Origin: Rikenellaceae bacterium
Lineage (GTDB): Bacteria > Bacteroidota > Bacteroidia > Bacteroidales > Rikenellaceae
Length of the DNA: 64,000 nt
NCBI GenBank assembly: GCA_020859685.1
Contig: JAJBVT010000062.1
Span: 20,291-84,290 of the forward strand
Direction: 5' to 3'
In this document: positions 45,642 to 54,469 of the stretch, one piece after another
Layout: each line of letters starts with the position of its first letter
Numbering within the stretch: the first letter of the stretch is position 1
The notes under the pieces: model-generated
Databases searched by the model: none
Seen by the model: the letters and a program-made list of their open reading frames with translations, nothing else
Told to the model about the DNA's origin: nothing
Translations under genes and position numbers: made by a program

Positions 45642-46808
45642 GTGAGAATAATCGTACTGTCAATAATTATCTCGGCGTTCACGGCTTTTGGGCTTGCGGC
45701 ACAGCTCGTTACCGGTGCCGAGCGGACCGACCTCTATTTCGGGGAGTTGCGGGACCGAAAGGTCGGGATAATGTGCAACCATACCGCGCTGGTGGGCGGG
45801 GTCCATCTGGTGGATACCCTACTGGCGGCAGGCATAGAGGTGACGGTGGTATTCGCCCCCGAGCACGGCTTCCGGGGTGATGCCGACGCCGGAGAACATG
45901 TGAAAAGTTACAGGGATGCAAAAACCGGTATAAACGTTATATCGGCTTACGGTTCGTCTCGCAAACCCGACCCGGCGGAGGTGGCAAAAGTGGACGTGAT
46001 GCTGTTCGATATACAGGATGTGGGCTTGAGGTTTTACACCTACCTCTCGTCTATGCACTACCTTATGGAGAGTTGCGCGGAGGCCGGAGTGCCGCTTATA
46101 GTGCTCGACCGACCGAACCCCAACGGGATGTATGTGGATGGTCCCATTCTCGACCCGAAACACCAATCCTTTATAGGAATGCACCCCATACCGGTAGTGC
46201 ATGGCATGACCCTCGGGGAGCTGGCGGGAATGATAAACGGAGAGGGTTGGCTGCCCGGGGGTGTGCAGTGCGATGTGACGGTGGTCCCGTGCTCCGGTTA
46301 TACCCATTCTACCTGCTACAATTTACCGGTAAAACCTTCCCCGAACCTTCCCAATATGCGGTCGGTTTACCTATACCCGTCCATCTGCTTTTTCGAGGCT
46401 ACCCCGGTCAGCCTCGGACGCGGGACCGACTTCCCGTTTCAGGCCTACGGCCACCCGGATATGAAGGATAAGGGTTATACTTTCTCGTTCACCCCCTCTC
46501 CGCGTGAAGGTGCGCGGGACCCCCTGCTGAACGGGCGGGAGTGTTACGGGGTGGACCTTCGCACCGAGCCGGACGACAGACGGGTAATAGCCCGTGGGGT
46601 GGACCTTTCGTACGTAATAGATGCCTACAACGCGCTCGGAAGGCCCGACCGGTTTTTCAATAACGCTTTCGAGCGGCTGGCCGGGGTGGACTATGTTCGG
46701 CAGATGATACTGAACGGCCATACGGCCTGGGAGATTAAGGCCCGGTGGGCCGACGACGTGAAGAATTTTAAACAGCAACGCAAGCCCTACCTGCTATATG
46801 AGGAGTAA
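45642..46808 (+). CDS. namZ: Exo-beta-N-acetylmuramidase NamZ (DUF1343, GH171)
   Basis: NamZ removes terminal N-acetylmuramic acid from the non-reducing ends of peptidoglycan fragments. The protein has a signal peptide ending in FGLAAQ, then the DUF1343 block with VGIMCNHTALV, VVFAPEHGFRGDADAGEHV, MLFDIQDVGLRFYTYLSSMHYLM and VLDRPNPNGMYVDGP. It closes with WEIKARWADDVKNFKQQRKPYLLYEE. The frame is open back to a TTG at 45582, but GTG 45642 starts exactly at the signal peptide, and a TAATTTTG at 45610-45617 fits a -7 box just ahead. It overlaps the next gene by 11 bp. Confidence 0.9.
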   Translation: MRIIVLSIIISAFTAFGLAAQLVTGAERTDLYFGELRDRKVGIMCNHTALVGGVHLVDTLLAAGIEVTVVFAPEHGFRGDADAGEHVKSYRDAKTGINVISAYGSSRKPDPAEVAKVDVMLFDIQDVGLRFYTYLSSMHYLMESCAEAGVPLIVLDRPNPNGMYVDGPILDPKHQSFIGMHPIPVVHGMTLGELAGMINGEGWLPGGVQCDVTVVPCSGYTHSTCYNLPVKPSPNLPNMRSVYLYPSICFFEATPVSLGRGTDFPFQAYGHPDMKDKGYTFSFTPSPREGARDPLLNGRECYGVDLRTEPDDRRVIARGVDLSYVIDAYNALGRPDRFFNNAFERLAGVDYVRQMILNGHTAWEIKARWADDVKNFKQQRKPYLLYEE

Positions 46809-49353
46809 CCGTATACTGGCCGTGGCATGGGCCGTGGCCGCACTGCTGCTGTACAGCGACGCCTACGGGGTGCTGGCCCGGCCGGAGCCGGAGCTGCAGT
46901 ACCCGGAAATCGTTCCGAAACCCGTTTCGCACGACTACGGAGAGGGCTATTTCACGCTCTGCTCCGGCACTATGATTGAGGCCGGGGAAGGGGTGGATTT
47001 CCTTACCCAGCACTGGTTCCGCTCTACAATCCGCATGGCCTATCCGGACCGGTGGCGCTTTCCCCTGCCGCAGACCTATAACGAAATTGAACTTCGTTTC
47101 TCCGATGCGGTCCCCCGCGCGGAGGGTTACAGGATAGAGGTCCGGCCGGAGAAGGTGGTAATAGAAGGGCGCGACCGGGCGGGACTGTTCTACGGAATGC
47201 AAACTTTCCTCCAGCTGCTTCCCCCGTCGGTTTACCGGCGGCTGGAGTTGCCCGAGGATTATTATATACCGGTGCAGACAATAGAAGATTACCCGCGGTT
47301 CGAATACCGCGGAATGATGCTCGACGTAGCCCGCACCTTCCAGCCCAAAGAGAACGTCATGCGCCATATCGACCGTATGGCCGCCCACAAGCTCAATAAA
47401 TTGCATTTTCACCTTACCGACGACGAGGGTTGGCGAATTGCGCTGGACTGCTACCCGGCCCTGGCCGAGACCGGCGGATTCCGCGGCGGCGACCGGCCGC
47501 TAAGGTCGATTTACGGCAACTTCGGAGAGGAGTACGGCGGTTACTTTACAAAAGAGGAACTGGCAGAAATCGTGACTTACGCCGCGTTCAGGAATGTGGA
47601 GATTATCCCCGAAATAGATCTGCCCGGCCACAGCCGCGCCGCAGCCAAAGCACATCCGGAGATACTGTGTGCGTACACATACAACACCGGGCCGACGGCC
47701 GGGGACGACCGCCGCAACGTCTGGTGTGCATCGCGCGAGGCGAACTATGCGATGCTCGAGAGGATTATCGCCGAGCTGGCGCCCGTCTTCCCGTCCCGGT
47801 ATTTCCATATCGGGGGCGACGAGGTTGCCTACGGCCAGTGGCGGACATGCCCCGATTGTAAGGACTTTATGAAGGACCACGGCATGAAGGAAGCCGCCGA
47901 ACTGGAGGACTATTTTATAGAACGTGTCTCGGATATATTGCGCAGGCACGGTAAAATCCCGGCGGTGTGGGACGAGGCCATTAAACGCGATACCCTTGCC
48001 GAAGGGTCTGTGGTATACGCGTGGAGCAATATCGACACCGGCAAAAAGGCTACCGAGGACGGGTATAAGATGGTGATTATGCCCGGTCACTATTTTTACA
48101 TAGATATGAAGCAGGCCCCCGAGGAGTTCGGGCAGACCTGGGCCGGGGTAGTGCCAGCCGAAAAACTCTATAATTTCGGACTGGTTCGCAACGGCTTCGA
48201 TGCCGACCAGTTGAAGAACGTCAAAGGGGTTGAGGGAACATTTTTCTCGGAGATACTTTTGCCGTACGGTACACACGGACGTGAGGATTATTTCGAATAT
48301 ATGACCTGGCCCCGGATGGCCGCTCTGGCGGAGGTGGCGTGGACGGACGAGAGTGCCCGCGACTGGGCGGAATTCTCGGCACGGCTCGACGGTTGGCACC
48401 TCGACAGGCTCTCGGCTATGGGTATAAATTACAGGCTGGAGCCGCCCGTGGCCGATTACAAGTCGGGGAGGATAACCGTTACGGATAATGCCACGCCGGG
48501 CGTGGTCCGCTATACCACCGACGGCAGCGACCCCACGCCGGAGTCGGCCGTATATACCGGATCAATCGAAACAGCGGACCCGTGGGATTACCGGTTCACC
48601 AGGTTCCACGACGGCCTTTACAGCGCCTCCGTTTCACCGAAGGCGGTGAAGATCTATAATGTGCCGTCCCGCCGCACATTGACCTTCGAGATACCGATAT
48701 CCGAGATTGCCGCCGATACGGGGTTGTGGTACCTGCGCGCCCGAACACCGGGGGTTAATTTCCGTATCAACAAGCTCGCCTTTGCGGGACAGCGGGAGAC
48801 ACAGACTCTGATAGCCCGCGGGCAGGCCGTAAACGACCTCCACCTTATGCGCTGGTACGTGAACGAGGACAATAGCACCGGTAGGGCTACCGTCACCGTG
48901 ACCAACAGCGGGCCGTACGATGCCGATATTTTGCTCGAATTTTCAAAATCGTCATATATCCAGCCGAAAGTTAGACTGACCAGTTCGCTTAACCAGAGCC
49001 GCAATTTTCCGTTTGCAAACGTGGAGGACTACAATTTTACAACTTATACACGCACGTCGGCGACCTGCCGCAAGGGCGATTGGTTCCAGTACACATTCGC
49101 CGAGCCGGTAGATGCCCGTAGCATCGAGGTGCAGACCGGACTGTCGTATATGCCGCGATACCATATCCCGTTCGGTAGGGTGCAGTTGAGCGCGGACGGT
49201 GTCACCTTTACCGATTCCGCTACGCTCGATTATCACGGCCATGCGACCGTTTACCCGCAGGGGGAGGTAAAGGCGGTAAGAATTGTCTCCGATTCGCACG
49301 GGAATTCTGAAGCCGCCGTGGCTTTGCAGGACTTGCGGATAAGGCCGAGGTAG
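46798..49353 (+). CDS. Beta-N-acetylhexosaminidase, GH20
   Basis: GH20 enzymes remove terminal GlcNAc or GalNAc. The 851-residue protein has a signal peptide, a GH20b domain (about 35-155) and the catalytic barrel (about 160-510). The barrel carries HFHLTDDEGWR, HSRAAAKAHPE and HIGGDEV, where D341 and E342 are the catalytic pair. A chitobiase C-terminal-type beta domain (about 560-605, VRYTTDGSDPTPES) and a discoidin-like C-terminus follow. The start codon lies inside namZ (11-bp overlap), which couples the two. In this setting it probably takes GlcNAc from muropeptides exposed by NamZ. Confidence 0.92.
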   Translation: MRSNRILAVAWAVAALLLYSDAYGVLARPEPELQYPEIVPKPVSHDYGEGYFTLCSGTMIEAGEGVDFLTQHWFRSTIRMAYPDRWRFPLPQTYNEIELRFSDAVPRAEGYRIEVRPEKVVIEGRDRAGLFYGMQTFLQLLPPSVYRRLELPEDYYIPVQTIEDYPRFEYRGMMLDVARTFQPKENVMRHIDRMAAHKLNKLHFHLTDDEGWRIALDCYPALAETGGFRGGDRPLRSIYGNFGEEYGGYFTKEELAEIVTYAAFRNVEIIPEIDLPGHSRAAAKAHPEILCAYTYNTGPTAGDDRRNVWCASREANYAMLERIIAELAPVFPSRYFHIGGDEVAYGQWRTCPDCKDFMKDHGMKEAAELEDYFIERVSDILRRHGKIPAVWDEAIKRDTLAEGSVVYAWSNIDTGKKATEDGYKMVIMPGHYFYIDMKQAPEEFGQTWAGVVPAEKLYNFGLVRNGFDADQLKNVKGVEGTFFSEILLPYGTHGREDYFEYMTWPRMAALAEVAWTDESARDWAEFSARLDGWHLDRLSAMGINYRLEPPVADYKSGRITVTDNATPGVVRYTTDGSDPTPESAVYTGSIETADPWDYRFTRFHDGLYSASVSPKAVKIYNVPSRRTLTFEIPISEIAADTGLWYLRARTPGVNFRINKLAFAGQRETQTLIARGQAVNDLHLMRWYVNEDNSTGRATVTVTNSGPYDADILLEFSKSSYIQPKVRLTSSLNQSRNFPFANVEDYNFTTYTRTSATCRKGDWFQYTFAEPVDARSIEVQTGLSYMPRYHIPFGRVQLSADGVTFTDSATLDYHGHATVYPQGEVKAVRIVSDSHGNSEAAVALQDLRIRPR

Positions 49354-49522
49354 TACCACGTTATATATGATTATGAACGAATTGAAGAATCTTCCATCAG
49401 CGGTTATGTCTCATAAATATATGTTCGGGCTTAGCAAGTTCTGACCTCTATTTTGCGGCTTCTTATTTTGACATTTTATATACTTAGCGATTCCGAAAGA
49501 TTATGACTATTTTCGCCCCGTT
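49354..49522. other. Intergenic stretch with a repeat-like remnant
   Basis: At 49375-49395 the sequence GAACGAATTGAAGAATCTTCC resembles the right half of the dispersed repeat at 50831-50860. No terminator or promoter is clear. Confidence 0.4.
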
Positions 49523-50821
49523 ATGAAAAGTAAGTTTTTTAGATACATATTTTTACCGGTTTTACTGTCCTTGCCCTTAGAGGCAGCGGCTCGCGATATC
49601 CCGCAAAGCACAATCGACAGGGTGGACGCCCTGATGACCGAAGGGCTTAACGCCGGTTATTACCCGGGTGCGAGCGTGGCCATAGGAAACAGCCGCGGGA
49701 TTGTTTTCCGGCAGTGTTACGGATTTACCGACGAGACCAGGGCTATTACCGTTACGCCCGATATGGTTTACGATATTGCCTCCCTCACCAAAGTGGTCTC
49801 GACCACGTTCGCCCTGATGCGACTATATGACGAGGAGAAAGTGGACCTGAATAAAACCGTCGGGGACTACCTATCGTGCTATGCCGGTACCCCGGTGGGC
49901 ACCATTACCATAAGCCAGTTACTCACCCACACCTCCGGTCTGCCCTATTTTCCGGCTTACAGCCTGCTTTTCTCGAACGCCAACGGGGGCGCATACATCA
50001 GCAACCGGTTGAATGCGGAGTTGTTCCCATACCCGGTCGACCAGAACTGCTGGCGTTGTACCGAGGCTGTGGGCAATCCGCGTTATGTCTCGACCGCGGC
50101 GCTTCCGGGTTACCGCAGGGCGGGGGAGAATACCTATATAAACCCCGATGTGGATTCGCTCGTCATAGCCCGCATTATCCGCTCCTATAAACCGGAACAG
50201 CGGGGCAGGTACGTCTATACCGACAGTAATTTCCTTATCCTGCGGCAGGTGGTGGAGGTGCTCGCCCGGCAGAATATCGACCAATTTGTTGCCGGGTTGT
50301 ATACCGAGTTGGGCATGGCAAATACGGGTTACAATCCTCTTAGATGGAAGTCCCCGCAGATGATAGTGCCCACCGAAATGGACTACCTGATGGACCGCGG
50401 CCTGCTGGTGGGATACGTCCATGACGACCTTGCCGCAGTGCGGGACTGCGTTGAGGGGAACGCGGGTATCTTCTCGACTGCCGACGACCTGTCGCGCTTC
50501 TGCGAAATGATGCTTAACGAGGGCCGTTTCCGTGGCCGCCGGATAATTTCCGAGCGGACCGTGCGTCTATTCACCAGTTCACCGCTGGAGCCGCGCGGTA
50601 TCTACCGTGGGCTGGGCTTCGACAAGCGGGGCAACAACTCCTCGCTGCACGGCGGTTACGGCCATACAGGCTATACCGGGACGATGATATGGATGGACCC
50701 GCAGAAAGATATTTTTATGGTATTCCTGAGTAACCGGGTGCACCCGACCCGCACAAATACGGGGCTTGTGGATTCGGCCCTGCGGAATAAAATCTGGTCT
50801 GTTGTGAAATCGTCGGTATGA
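49523..50821 (+). CDS. Serine hydrolase of the class C beta-lactamase fold, AmiE-like
   Basis: The 432-residue protein has a signal peptide and the three active-site motifs of the family: S87-L-T-K90, YTDSN and the HTGYTGT box. PGASVAIGNSRGIVFRQCYGF and LLTHTSGLPYF are typical. The family includes DD-carboxypeptidases and esterases as well as the muramoyl-L-alanine amidase AmiE (YbbE) of Bacillus. Since it follows NamZ and a hexosaminidase, an amidase or peptidase acting on muropeptides is the likeliest role. It lies 169 bp after the GH20 gene on the same strand. Confidence 0.85.
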   Translation: MKSKFFRYIFLPVLLSLPLEAAARDIPQSTIDRVDALMTEGLNAGYYPGASVAIGNSRGIVFRQCYGFTDETRAITVTPDMVYDIASLTKVVSTTFALMRLYDEEKVDLNKTVGDYLSCYAGTPVGTITISQLLTHTSGLPYFPAYSLLFSNANGGAYISNRLNAELFPYPVDQNCWRCTEAVGNPRYVSTAALPGYRRAGENTYINPDVDSLVIARIIRSYKPEQRGRYVYTDSNFLILRQVVEVLARQNIDQFVAGLYTELGMANTGYNPLRWKSPQMIVPTEMDYLMDRGLLVGYVHDDLAAVRDCVEGNAGIFSTADDLSRFCEMMLNEGRFRGRRIISERTVRLFTSSPLEPRGIYRGLGFDKRGNNSSLHGGYGHTGYTGTMIWMDPQKDIFMVFLSNRVHPTRTNTGLVDSALRNKIWSVVKSSV

Positions 50822-50830
50822 CTTTATTTA

Positions 50831-50860
50831 TGTCACTCTGAACGAAGTGAAGAATCTACC
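50831..50860 (+). repeat. Dispersed repeat copy D
   Basis: TGTCACTCTGAACGAAGTGA followed by AGAATCTACC. It resembles copy A at 14984-15011 and lies directly behind the AmiE-like gene. Confidence 0.65.
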
Positions 50861-50993
50861 TTCTTTGGTATAGGACCGGGATTGGTTTTATCGTCGAACT
50901 CCGCCCTTTCGATTGAATAGGTTTAATTAAATAAAGTCACCCTATTACCTTCGGCGGCAGACTGTTCTGCTTAATCCGTCTCAAACAATAATA

Positions 50994-52178
50994 TTATATC
51001 CCCGTCAATCCCGCTTCCCGGCACGCCTGGGTCAACTGTTCCACTGCCTGCCGGACAAGCGCGCGGCGTGTGGCAAGGTTCATACGGGCGTGGTGTATAC
51101 CCTCGCGGCCGAACGTGCGGCCGTCGTTCAGGCCGAGACCGGCTTTATTTATCAGAAAATTTTGCAATTGGTCGCCGTCCATATCCCACGCCGAGAAGTC
51201 GAGCCACATAAGATAGGTCCCTTCGAGAGGGAACGTGCGGACGGAGGGAACCTCACGGGCAAGGTGGTCGTGTACCAGCTCGTAATTGCCGTAAAGGTAG
51301 CGGTTTACCTCGTCCAGCCATTCTCCCCCCTCTTCATAGGCGGCGATTAGAGCGACATTGCCGAACGAATTACCCTCTATGGTATGGGTCGCAGCCATCA
51401 CGGCATAGAACCGTTCGCGAAGGTCTTTGTTCGGAATAACCGCTACCGAAGTACAGAGCCCGGCGATATTGAAGGTCTTACTTGGGGCCAGCAGCGAAAC
51501 CGTGCGTTCGGCTACCTCGGGCGAAAGCGAGGCAATATGGATATGACGGTGCCCGTCGAATATAAGATCCGAATGTATCTCGTCGGCGATAATCAGCACA
51601 TCGTGTTTTAAACAAAGCGAGGCGATTCCTTCGAGTTCCGCGCGGGTAAACACCCTTCCCGATGGGTTATGCGGGTTACAGAGGATAAACAATTTTGTCC
51701 CTTCGAGTTTCCGGTCGAGGTCTACGAAGTCGATTTCGAACTTACCGTCTCTCACCACCAGCGGGTTGGTCACCAGAGTGCGGCCGTTCTCCCGTACAGT
51801 TCCGGCGAAAGGCGGGTATACCGGCGGCTGGATTACTACTCTGTCGCCTTTTTTGGAGAAGGCCCGCTGGGAAAATACCAGCCCGGCCACCACGCCCGGA
51901 GTATAGAGCATCCACTCAGTCTCGGTCTGCCAGTCACCCCGGCGGGACAGCCACTCCCTGACCGCCCCAAAGAACCGCTCGCCGCGGAAATCGTATCCGT
52001 AAACGGCGGCTTCGGCACGGTTTTTAATGGCACGGGTGATGCATGGCGCAACCTCGAAGTCCATATCCGCTACCCACATCGGAATCACGTCCGGGCGGCC
52101 GAAAAGTTCGGTGCGTTTGTCCCATTTATAGCACGAAGTACCCTGGCGGTCAACTGCTTTATCGAAATCGAATTTCAT
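50994..52178 (-). CDS. PLP-dependent cystathionine beta-lyase, PatB/MalY type
   Basis: The 394-residue protein belongs to fold type I aminotransferases. It opens with FDFDKAVDRQGTSCYKWDKR, as PatB does, followed by VIPMWVADMDFEVAP and the substrate site. The PLP-binding lysine is in APSKTFNIAG. NPHNPSGRVF and ADEIHSDLIF (Asp that pairs with PLP nitrogen) are also visible. Members cleave cystathionine to homocysteine, pyruvate and ammonia; MalY also regulates maltose genes in E. coli. Whether the physiological role is methionine synthesis is inferred. The gene stands alone on its strand. Confidence 0.92.
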   Translation of the reverse strand: MKFDFDKAVDRQGTSCYKWDKRTELFGRPDVIPMWVADMDFEVAPCITRAIKNRAEAAVYGYDFRGERFFGAVREWLSRRGDWQTETEWMLYTPGVVAGLVFSQRAFSKKGDRVVIQPPVYPPFAGTVRENGRTLVTNPLVVRDGKFEIDFVDLDRKLEGTKLFILCNPHNPSGRVFTRAELEGIASLCLKHDVLIIADEIHSDLIFDGHRHIHIASLSPEVAERTVSLLAPSKTFNIAGLCTSVAVIPNKDLRERFYAVMAATHTIEGNSFGNVALIAAYEEGGEWLDEVNRYLYGNYELVHDHLAREVPSVRTFPLEGTYLMWLDFSAWDMDGDQLQNFLINKAGLGLNDGRTFGREGIHHARMNLATRRALVRQAVEQLTQACREAGLTGI

Positions 52179-52274
52179 CCTTTTTAATCTAAATTGGTAT
52201 ATATAGAGCCGAAAATGTAACGTAAATATAAGAAATAAGTCCTACCTTTGTTAATGTGTAAATACTTAATGTAA

Positions 52275-53798
52275 ATGGAAAAAGACTATCCCAACGCCCC
52301 TGATGAGGGCAGGGAAAATCAAGACGGTCCCGGTCGGGATGACACGAACCGTACAGGCGCCGACCCGTTGGCGAAGTTCACCAAGGATAAACGCAAACGT
52401 ATTACGAGGGTCGAAAAGAACCCGGGTAAATTCCCTTCTCCTGAGGGTGGAGAAAACCGTTACCAGCGTGAAGGCGGACGGTACCCCGATAGCGGTGAAG
52501 GGCGCCCACCGAGGCCCGAAGGGGGCGAAAGGCGCTCATACAATCCAAATTTTACATCCGACAATAAACTCCGAACCGGGAATCCTTCATACAGGAAGGA
52601 TAGCCGCAGTCATATCGACACTTCTAAGGACGATTATTTCAATAGTGAAAACTATAACCGTGACCGTGATTCGCGTATCCGTGCGGACCGTACCGGGAGT
52701 GCCGACCGAAAACCGTCGTACGGCCAGCGGAGCGGCGGTTACGGCGGGGACAACCGCGGTTATAATAAAGACGGCAGGCCGGGTCCGCCGGATCGCAGCC
52801 GTGGCGGATATCAGGGCGGCAGGCCCGACGACGGCCGGCCGTATGGCGACCGTACGGGCAACCGACCGCCAAGCCGCAGTTACGGCGACAACCGTCCCGG
52901 AGGCCGCCCGGGAGGTTCCGGTGACGGCAGGCCAGGCGGGAACCGCTACGGTGGTGCCTCTGGGCGTCCCGGGGGTTACGACCCTCGCGGCGGAGGCCAG
53001 CGCAAAGGCGGTTACGACAACCGCAAGGGAAAACCTGCGTTCGACAAGGAAAATTACCCCAAATATCCCCGTGGGCAGCAGAAGGAGGAGGTGCGGTTGA
53101 ACCGCTATCTCTCCATGTCGGGTATATGTTCGCGTCGCGAGGCGGATGAACTTATCGCCGCAGGACGGGTGACGGTAAACGACGCGGTAGTGACCGAAAT
53201 GGGTTCCAAAGTGATGCCCGGTGATGTGGTGCGCTACGACGGTAAACTGGTCCGCGGGGAGAGCAAAGTTTATATCGTGATGAACAAGCCCAAGGGCTTC
53301 GTCACTTCGCTCGACGACCCGCACGCCGAGAAGACGGTAATGGACCTGCTTAAAAACTCGGTCAAGGAGAGAGTTTACCCGGTAGGACGCCTCGACAAGA
53401 ACAGTATGGGCGTACTGCTTATAACCAACGATGGGGATATGACAAAGAAACTTACCCACCCGTCGTACGAGAAGAAGAAAATATATCAGGTCACGCTCGA
53501 CAAGGCGCTCTCTCCGGACGATATGCGCAGTATCGCCGAGGGAATAACACTCGACGACGGTTTCATCCGTGCCGACGCGATAGACTACGTTAAAGACGAC
53601 GCTAAAGAGATAGGTATCGAGATTCACTCCGGGCGCAACAGGATTGTCCGCCGTATATTCGAGCACCTCGGGTATCAGGTCCGCAAGTTGGATAGGGTCT
53701 ACTTTGCCGGGCTGACTAAGAAGAATCTAAAGCGCGGTGCATGGCGTTTCCTCACTCCGAGAGAGGTTTCGGCACTTTTCAGCGGGCAGTACGAGTAG
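52275..53798 (+). CDS. rluB: RluB-type pseudouridine synthase with long Gly/Arg/Asp-rich N-terminus
   Basis: The catalytic part (about residues 273-507) has an S4 RNA-binding domain (LNRYLSMSGICSRREADELIAAG). The pseudouridine synthase core is RsuA/RluB-type, with VGRLDKNSMGVLLITNDG (catalytic Asp374) and HSGRNRIVRRIFEHLGYQVRKL. Such enzymes modify 23S or 16S rRNA. The first 270 residues are very unusual: a low-complexity run of Gly, Arg, Asp, Tyr, Asn and Pro (RSGGYGGDNRGY, GGSGDGRPGGNRYGG). It resembles eukaryotic RGG boxes and is probably disordered. The start ATG 52275 follows a possible -7 box TACCTTTG at 52243-52250. It has a strong terminator. Confidence 0.93.
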   Translation: MEKDYPNAPDEGRENQDGPGRDDTNRTGADPLAKFTKDKRKRITRVEKNPGKFPSPEGGENRYQREGGRYPDSGEGRPPRPEGGERRSYNPNFTSDNKLRTGNPSYRKDSRSHIDTSKDDYFNSENYNRDRDSRIRADRTGSADRKPSYGQRSGGYGGDNRGYNKDGRPGPPDRSRGGYQGGRPDDGRPYGDRTGNRPPSRSYGDNRPGGRPGGSGDGRPGGNRYGGASGRPGGYDPRGGGQRKGGYDNRKGKPAFDKENYPKYPRGQQKEEVRLNRYLSMSGICSRREADELIAAGRVTVNDAVVTEMGSKVMPGDVVRYDGKLVRGESKVYIVMNKPKGFVTSLDDPHAEKTVMDLLKNSVKERVYPVGRLDKNSMGVLLITNDGDMTKKLTHPSYEKKKIYQVTLDKALSPDDMRSIAEGITLDDGFIRADAIDYVKDDAKEIGIEIHSGRNRIVRRIFEHLGYQVRKLDRVYFAGLTKKNLKRGAWRFLTPREVSALFSGQYE

Positions 53799-53845
53799 CG
53801 TGGCCCGGGTTATGGCCTTTCTACGGGTCAGGGCGGAATAAAAGG

Positions 53846-53873
53846 GACCGGCCGGAGTTTTCTCCGGCCGGTC
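53846..53873 (+). terminator. Terminator of rluB
   Basis: A perfect 12-bp stem, GACCGGCCGGAG (53846-53857) with 53862-53873, has a TTTT loop and is followed by TGTTTT. Confidence 0.9.
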
Positions 53874-54139
53874 TGTTTTCAGGGTAGGCTTATTCATCGT
53901 AAACGGGCCTGTGGATACGGGTAGAGGGTTTTCTTTCAATTGTTTTCAGAGGCCCGACATATTGGCACCGTTAGGCCATACGTCTTTGCACTTCATACGT
54001 GTTTCACCTTTAGTGTAAACAAAAGTTTAACGCCGGGATACCGGTATAATAAAGACACCCGTCCCGGTTCGGGTAAGATGTTTTGCGACCGGATTGTAAT
54101 CTAATCCCGACCCGATTGAATATATTCCCCGGATATTAT

Positions 54140-54170
54140 TTTGATTTTTTTTGCGGAACGCTTATATTTG
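54140..54170 (+). promoter_or_regulatory. Promoter of the tRNA-Lys gene
   Basis: TTTG (54140-54143) and TATATTTG (54163-54170) are separated by exactly 19 bp, a full match to the Bacteroidetes consensus. Transcription would start near 54177, giving a leader of about 78 nt. Confidence 0.8.
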
Positions 54171-54254
54171 CATCTGCAAAACGGGGACGTATCATTTTCA
54201 GCCGTCCGGCTCGCGTAAATAGAATACGTACTCATCCCCAGATTTTGTAAAACT

Positions 54255-54327
54255 GCTTCTTTAGCTCAGTTGGTAGAGCACGACACTCTTAATGTTGGGG
54301 TCCTGGGTTCGAGCCCCAGAGGGAGCA
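54255..54327 (+). tRNA. tRNA-Lys (anticodon CTT)
   Basis: The 73-nt RNA folds into a full cloverleaf. GCTTCTT pairs with AGGGAGC (with two G-T pairs), the D arm is AGCTCAGTTGGTAGAGC, and the anticodon stem is CGACA/TGTTG around CTCTTAA. The T arm contains GGTTCGAGCCCC. The discriminator is A and no CCA is encoded. The anticodon CUU reads AAG. A strong hairpin follows directly. Confidence 0.95.
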
Positions 54328-54333
54328 CGGTAA

Positions 54334-54364
54334 AGCTCCGGCAATCGTATCGATTGCCGGAGCT
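54334..54364 (+). terminator. Terminator after the tRNA
   Basis: A perfect 14-bp stem, AGCTCCGGCAATCG (54334-54347) with 54351-54364, has a TAT loop and is followed by AACGTTTTA. Confidence 0.85.
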
Positions 54365-54469
54365 AACGTTTTATGGGTCGGAAACCCGGGTCCGGGACCA
54401 CCTGCATACCTTGACCGAGCCACAATGGTATGATTGTCGTAGTGGAATCTTTTTATAAAAGGTCTAAAT

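Larger units (their letters stand above)
53799..54254. other. Gene-free stretch before the tRNA
   Basis: This 456-bp stretch holds the rluB terminator (53846-53873) and the tRNA promoter (54140-54170). The remainder is AT-rich and shows no credible gene. Confidence 0.6.

Noticed and set aside
52303..53100. Alternative frame of 265 codons inside rluB
   Set aside because: It is a by-product of the Gly/Arg-rich low-complexity stretch; the product is an Ala/Thr/Val-rich string with no domain.
53727..53939. Small minus-strand frame at the end of rluB
   Set aside because: It overlaps the rluB end and spans the perfect terminator hairpin at 53846-53873.
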